DNA of 35,686 nt from an uncultured Bacillota bacterium. Lineage in GTDB: Bacteria > Bacillota_I > Bacilli_A > RF39 > UBA660. How positions within the stretch are numbered: the stretch's first letter is position 1; every line of letters begins with the position of its first letter. Below the pieces are notes generated by a model that ran no database searches, was not told the origin of the DNA, and was given only the letters and a program-made list of their open reading frames with translations. The stretch spans positions 1 to 35,686 of the forward strand of contig CAMOKF010000010.1 of assembly GCA_946617625.1 (NCBI GenBank), written 5' to 3'. Position numbers and translations under genes: made by a program. Positions 32,250-35,686 of this stretch are shown piece by piece.

Positions 32250-33497
32250 ATGTATAAGGAATTAGGGATTAGAGATGAAGTAGTTACTTTAGTAAATAAA
32301 TGTGAAGAAAAGGTTAAAGAAAGATTTAAAGAAATAGATGAATTATGTGATTATAATAGTTTAAGAGTACTTAGTAGTTTTCATAAGTTTGAAGTTTCTG
32401 AATCATGTTTTAATTCGACTACAGGTTATGGATATAATGATTTAGGTAGAGATACTATTGAGAAGATATTTGCAGATATATTTGGATGTGAAGATGCACT
32501 AGTTAGAAGTCAATTTATATCAGGTTCACATGCTTTAACTGTTTGTTTATTTGGACTTTTAAGACCTGGAGATACTTTACTTAGTATTTGTGGTAAACCT
32601 TATGATACTTTAGATGAAGTTATAGGAATTGTACCTAACTCATCTTCATTAATTAGTTTTGGTATTAAATATGATCAAATAGATTTAGTTGATAATGATT
32701 TTGATTATGATAGTATAAAAAATTATATAATTAATCATAAAGTTAAAGTAATTGAAATACAAAGAAGTAAAGGTTATTCTACTAGAAAGAGCTTAACAAT
32801 AGAGAAAGTAGAAAAAGTTATTAATTATATAAAAAATATAGATAAAGATATTATTATTATGGTTGATAATTGTTATTGTGAATTTGTTAGTAGAGTAGAA
32901 CCTGTAGCAATAGGTGCTGATATCATGGTTGGTTCATTAATTAAAAATCTAGGTGGAGGTATTGCTCCAAATGGTGCTTATATTGCTGGAAGACATGATT
33001 TAGTAGAGTTATGTGCAGAGAGATTAACTCTTCCTGGAGAAGGTAGAGAAGTAGGACCTTCTTTAGGAATTAATAAACAAATACTACAAGGATTATTTAT
33101 GGCTCCTAGTGTAGTTGCATCTGCTACTAAAACAGCTGTTTTAGCTAGTTGTGTATTAGAAGAATTAGGTTATGAAGTTGATCCAAAATTTAATGAAGAA
33201 AGAGCTGATATAGTTCAAAATATTACTTTTAGAGATCCTAATAAATTAATTGAGTTTACTAGAGGTATTCAAGAAGCTAGTCCAATTGACTCTAATGCAG
33301 TAGTTGAAGCATGGGATATGCCTGGATATACTGATAAAGTTGTTATGGCAGCAGGAGCATTTACTCAAGGTTCTTCAATAGAGTTATCATGTGATGGTCC
33401 AATTAGAGAACCATATATTGCTTATATGCAAGGAGCATTGACTTATAATTATGGAAAATTAGGTTTAATGAAAGCTGTAGATAAAATATATAAATAG
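32250..33497 (+). CDS. PLP-dependent lyase, aluminium-resistance/YnbB family
   Basis: A 415-residue fold-type-I PLP enzyme of the family called methionine gamma-lyase-like or aluminium resistance protein (B. subtilis YnbB). Markers: the start ELGIRDEV, FNSTTGYGYNDLGRDTIEKIFADIFG, SQFISGSHAL (cofactor phosphate region), MVDNCYCEF (Asp 206 under the cofactor ring) and SLIKNLGGGIAP with the expected Schiff-base Lys 232. The true substrate of this family is not settled; C-S lyase activity is assumed from homology. ATG 32250 follows AAGGAG. Terminator at 33493. Confidence 0.9.
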   Translation: MYKELGIRDEVVTLVNKCEEKVKERFKEIDELCDYNSLRVLSSFHKFEVSESCFNSTTGYGYNDLGRDTIEKIFADIFGCEDALVRSQFISGSHALTVCLFGLLRPGDTLLSICGKPYDTLDEVIGIVPNSSSLISFGIKYDQIDLVDNDFDYDSIKNYIINHKVKVIEIQRSKGYSTRKSLTIEKVEKVINYIKNIDKDIIIMVDNCYCEFVSRVEPVAIGADIMVGSLIKNLGGGIAPNGAYIAGRHDLVELCAERLTLPGEGREVGPSLGINKQILQGLFMAPSVVASATKTAVLASCVLEELGYEVDPKFNEERADIVQNITFRDPNKLIEFTRGIQEASPIDSNAVVEAWDMPGYTDKVVMAAGAFTQGSSIELSCDGPIREPYIAYMQGALTYNYGKLGLMKAVDKIYK

Positions 33498-33520
33498 AAG
33501 ATAATTCTTCTATTTTTTTT
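33493..33520 (+). terminator. Terminator of the 31065-33497 operon
   Basis: AATAGAAGA (33493-33501), loop TAAT, TCTTCTATT (33506-33514), T-run to 33520. It overlaps the TAG stop. Confidence 0.87.
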
Positions 33521-33527
33521 ATATATT

Positions 33528-33536
33528 TGCTATAAT
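33528..33536 (+). promoter_or_regulatory. Extended -10 promoter of the surface repeat protein
   Basis: TGCTATAAT, 21 bases before the ATG at 33558, with TAGGAG as ribosome site. Confidence 0.65.
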
Positions 33537-33557
33537 TTTTATAGTAGGAGACTTTAT

Positions 33558-35588
33558 ATGAGAAGGTTAAGAATAAATAATAAAAAAATGTTATTGATAC
33601 TTATTTTATTCATTAGTATTGGATTCGCTTATTTATCAGCTGCTTTGAATATTAATGGATTAGCTATTTTTAATCCTGTTAGCTGGGATGTTTATTTTGA
33701 TAATGTTACTTATAAATCTGTAGAAGCTACTGTTAACGAGGAGCCTGAAATAGTAGATAAGACAACTATTAATTTTAGTGTTTTGCTTGAAACTACAGGA
33801 TCTTCATTAATATTAGAAAGTGATATTGTTAATAATGGTACTATAGATGCTATGGTTGATTCTGTTCAAGTATCTGGCTTTGAAGATGTTTCTAGTTTTA
33901 TTGAATATGAGATTACTTATAAAGATGGTGTTCCTATCGAACAGTTTAATCTTCTTAAATCTAATTCAACAGAAAGAATTAAATTAAAAGTAACTTTTAA
34001 GGAAGATATTACAGAAGAAGATTTACCAACTGCTGATGGAACTATTAATGCTTCTATAATTATTAATTACCAAAATGCTACTGATGAAGCTAAAGAAAGA
34101 GAGCACAATAATGGTTTGTTTGTTTCAGGGCCAGACTTTAGAAGCAAAATGTCAAAAATTTATGGTGGTTCTGGGGATGTTGTATACGATATTCGTCAAG
34201 TTAATGTTATTGTAGAAAATGAGTTACCTGATAATATAACAATGACTAATGATAATTTGATTACAATGATTGATGAAGAGAATGGTTATAATAGTCATGC
34301 ATATGTATGGGGTGAAGTACTTAATGAAGAAGATGGCAATCGCTTTTCTGACTGTACTGAATATGATCCAGATACCGATGAGTGTATTAATGAAGTTGAA
34401 TATGTTAGATTTTATAATGTAGATTTACATATGTATTTGGAACCTGGAAAATATTATTTGAATGAGAACTCATCTAAATTTTTTATGGATTTTGTTTTTG
34501 ATGATACTTTAACAGATTTAATTACTGAGTTTGATTCTTCATTGGTTGTGGATGCATCTTATATGTTTTATCATTCTAAAATTGATAAACTAGATTTATC
34601 AAATTGGAATACTTCTAATGTTACAAATATGAGTCATATGTTTGAAGGATATTATCGTGGAAGTGATTTTGGTATTTTATATAGTATAGAAAATATTGAT
34701 GTAAGTAATTTTGATACTAGTAAAGTGACTGATATGAGTTATATGTTTGCTTATTGTGATAAAATTACAGGTTTAGATTTAAGTAAATTTGAAACTGATA
34801 ATGTTACAGATTTTTCTGGAATGTTTTTAGATAATTATTTATTGTTGAATATTCATATGAATCCTAATAAATTTAAAACTGGCAGTGCTTTAAATCTTTC
34901 TTCTATGTTTGAAAATTGTGGTTCATTACAATCCTTAGATGTTTCAAAATTTGATACTTCTAAATGTAAATACTTTGATCTTATGTTTAAATCTTGTTCT
35001 AGTTTATCTACATTAGATGTATCTAATTGGGATACTAGTGAAGCAGTAAGTTTTGCTTACATGTTTAGTTATCTCTCTCATGTTTCTACTTTAGCTGTTG
35101 ATAATTGGAATACTAGTAATGTTACTTCGATTTCTGGAACATTTAGTCGTTGTGAATCAATTACTAGTTTAGATTTAAGTGAGTGGAATACCTCAAAAAT
35201 TACTGGCTTGTTTGAAACGTTTAGTGATTGCTACGCTTTAAGAAATTTAAACTTATCTAATTGGGATACTTCTAATGCTACTACATTTCAATCTGCTTTT
35301 AGGAGGTGTAGAAGTTTAACCACTCTTGATTTGAGTAGTTTTGATACATCTAAAGTTACACAAGCTTATTTTTGCTTTTCTGGATGTACTAGTCTTACTA
35401 CTATTTTTGTATCTAATCTTTGGGATTTTACTCATGTGAGTTCATTGTATGGATTTTCTGTATTTAGTGATTGTACAAGTTTAGTAGGAGGAAACGGTAC
35501 GGCTTATAATTCTAGTTATACTGAATCAAATTATGCTAGAATAGATGGTAAAAATGGTCTTCCAGGTTATTTAACTTTAAAATCTTAA
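33558..35588 (+). CDS. Surface protein with BspA-type/DUF285 repeats
   Basis: 676 residues. An N-terminal signal or anchor helix (MLLILILFISIGFAYLSAAL, about 11-30) is followed by NINGLAIF and a beta-rich domain (to about 180) starting VSWDVYFDNV. A middle region (about 190-330) has a C-x-C-type pair near DCTEYDPDTDEC. Then about eleven repeats of 23-25 residues run to the C-terminus, consensus LDLSNWDTSNVTxMxxMFxxC, as in DUF285/BspA-like leucine-rich surface proteins. The end is LPGYLTLKS. There is no LPXTG motif or lipobox, so anchoring must be by the N-terminal helix or by secretion. Such proteins usually mediate attachment; this role is inferred. Confidence 0.88.
   Translation: MRRLRINNKKMLLILILFISIGFAYLSAALNINGLAIFNPVSWDVYFDNVTYKSVEATVNEEPEIVDKTTINFSVLLETTGSSLILESDIVNNGTIDAMVDSVQVSGFEDVSSFIEYEITYKDGVPIEQFNLLKSNSTERIKLKVTFKEDITEEDLPTADGTINASIIINYQNATDEAKEREHNNGLFVSGPDFRSKMSKIYGGSGDVVYDIRQVNVIVENELPDNITMTNDNLITMIDEENGYNSHAYVWGEVLNEEDGNRFSDCTEYDPDTDECINEVEYVRFYNVDLHMYLEPGKYYLNENSSKFFMDFVFDDTLTDLITEFDSSLVVDASYMFYHSKIDKLDLSNWNTSNVTNMSHMFEGYYRGSDFGILYSIENIDVSNFDTSKVTDMSYMFAYCDKITGLDLSKFETDNVTDFSGMFLDNYLLLNIHMNPNKFKTGSALNLSSMFENCGSLQSLDVSKFDTSKCKYFDLMFKSCSSLSTLDVSNWDTSEAVSFAYMFSYLSHVSTLAVDNWNTSNVTSISGTFSRCESITSLDLSEWNTSKITGLFETFSDCYALRNLNLSNWDTSNATTFQSAFRRCRSLTTLDLSSFDTSKVTQAYFCFSGCTSLTTIFVSNLWDFTHVSSLYGFSVFSDCTSLVGGNGTAYNSSYTESNYARIDGKNGLPGYLTLKS
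34578..35490 (+). repeat. About eleven DUF285/BspA-type repeats within the surface protein
   Basis: Degenerate units of about 70-75 bases encode LDLSxWxTSxVTxxxxMFxxC. The DNA copies have diverged (no long identical stretches), so the array is old rather than freshly expanded. Confidence 0.85.
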
Positions 35589-35614
35589 GAAAGATTTTAT
35601 CTTTCTTTTTTTTT
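35587..35614 (+). terminator. Terminator of the surface protein gene
   Basis: AAGAAAGAT (35587-35595), loop TTT, ATCTTTCTT (35599-35607), T-run to 35614. It overlaps the TAA stop. Confidence 0.88.
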
Positions 35615-35635
35615 CATATTATTTTTCTTTTCTCA

Positions 35636-35641
35636 TATACT
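35636..35641 (+). promoter_or_regulatory. Possible -10 box for the gene at the right edge
   Basis: TATACT 20 bases before the TTG at 35662, in the same spacing as other promoters here, but without the TG extension. Confidence 0.35.
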
Positions 35642-35661
35642 TTGGTAGAGGTGAAGAGGTT

Positions 35662-35686
35662 TTGATTAAGAAAAGAAATCTATGGT
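35662..35686 (+). CDS. Start of an unidentified gene (partial)
   Basis: A TTG at 35662 follows GAAGAGG (35653-35659) at normal spacing and opens a frame reading MIKKRNLW up to the edge. A basic start of this type is typical of a membrane or secreted protein, perhaps another surface protein like the preceding one. Only eight codons are present. Confidence 0.4.

Noticed and set aside
34578-35490. Direct-repeat array as CRISPR
   Set aside because: The units are protein-coding DUF285 repeats of about 72 bases with diverged DNA and no spacers.

Overview
The window is chromosomal DNA from a very AT-rich, low-GC Gram-positive-type bacterium. Evidence: SepF-type division, a T-box riboswitch ahead of ileS, AGGAGG-type ribosome sites, a lipobox lipoprotein, a D-Ala-D-Ala branch for peptidoglycan, and a BspA/DUF285-repeat surface protein. 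The proteins resemble those of uncultured, genome-reduced gut Bacilli/Mollicutes relatives that still have a wall; this placement is inference from style, not from a database match. All ORFs read through in the standard code. Every one of the 24 stops I could check is TAA or TAG, never TGA.

Layout. 1-1219: the tail of an unknown gene, a bidirectional terminator, and a leftward acyltransferase-3 gene split in two by a (TA)n tract. 1388-5562: alpha/beta hydrolase, membrane-fused MurF-type ligase, D-Ala-D-Ala ligase, and a compact class-I glutamine amidotransferase placed directly behind a terminator. 5598-6307: five tRNA genes (Lys-CUU leftward; Ile-GAU, Asn-GUU, Glu-UUC, Ser-GCU rightward). 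6394-7896: a divergent PP2C-type phosphatase. 7971-15623: a 2550-residue GT84-GH94 protein of the cyclic beta-1,2-glucan synthase type. 15730-18971: glucose-6-phosphate isomerase, an unknown protein, a PAP2 phosphatase and a degenerate HAD protein in one operon. 19049-22465: RluA-type pseudouridine synthase, membrane-anchored NagZ-type GH3 enzyme, asparaginyl-tRNA synthetase. 22530-26660: canonical PP2C phosphatase, small lipoprotein, HerA-type ATPase, SepF. 26698-30998: an Ile T-box riboswitch, a Na+/Ca2+-exchanger-family protein, type-2 isoleucyl-tRNA synthetase. 31065-33497: membrane thioredoxin-like protein, FabG-like reductase, PLP lyase of the aluminium-resistance family. 33558-35588: a surface protein with about eleven DUF285 repeats. 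35662 to the end: start of another gene.

How it works together. Much of the content is envelope building and remodelling: MurF, Ddl, PAP2, NagZ, SepF, glucan synthase, acyltransferase and surface repeat protein. The rest is translation (tRNAs, AsnS, IleS, RluA) and two PP2C phosphatases. The genome is tightly packed. Most promoters are extended -10 boxes (TGnTATAAT) lying 17-38 bases from the start codon, so leaders are only about 10-30 nt, and most terminator stems begin inside the stop codon of the gene they end.

Most notable: a putative phase-variable acyltransferase, an Ile T-box whose first gene is an ion exchanger rather than ileS, an IleS with a GIHH signature, a giant beta-1,2-glucan-synthase-like protein in a probable monoderm, and total absence of UGA stops. 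I did not find a CRISPR array, insertion sequence, prophage or recognisable defence island.
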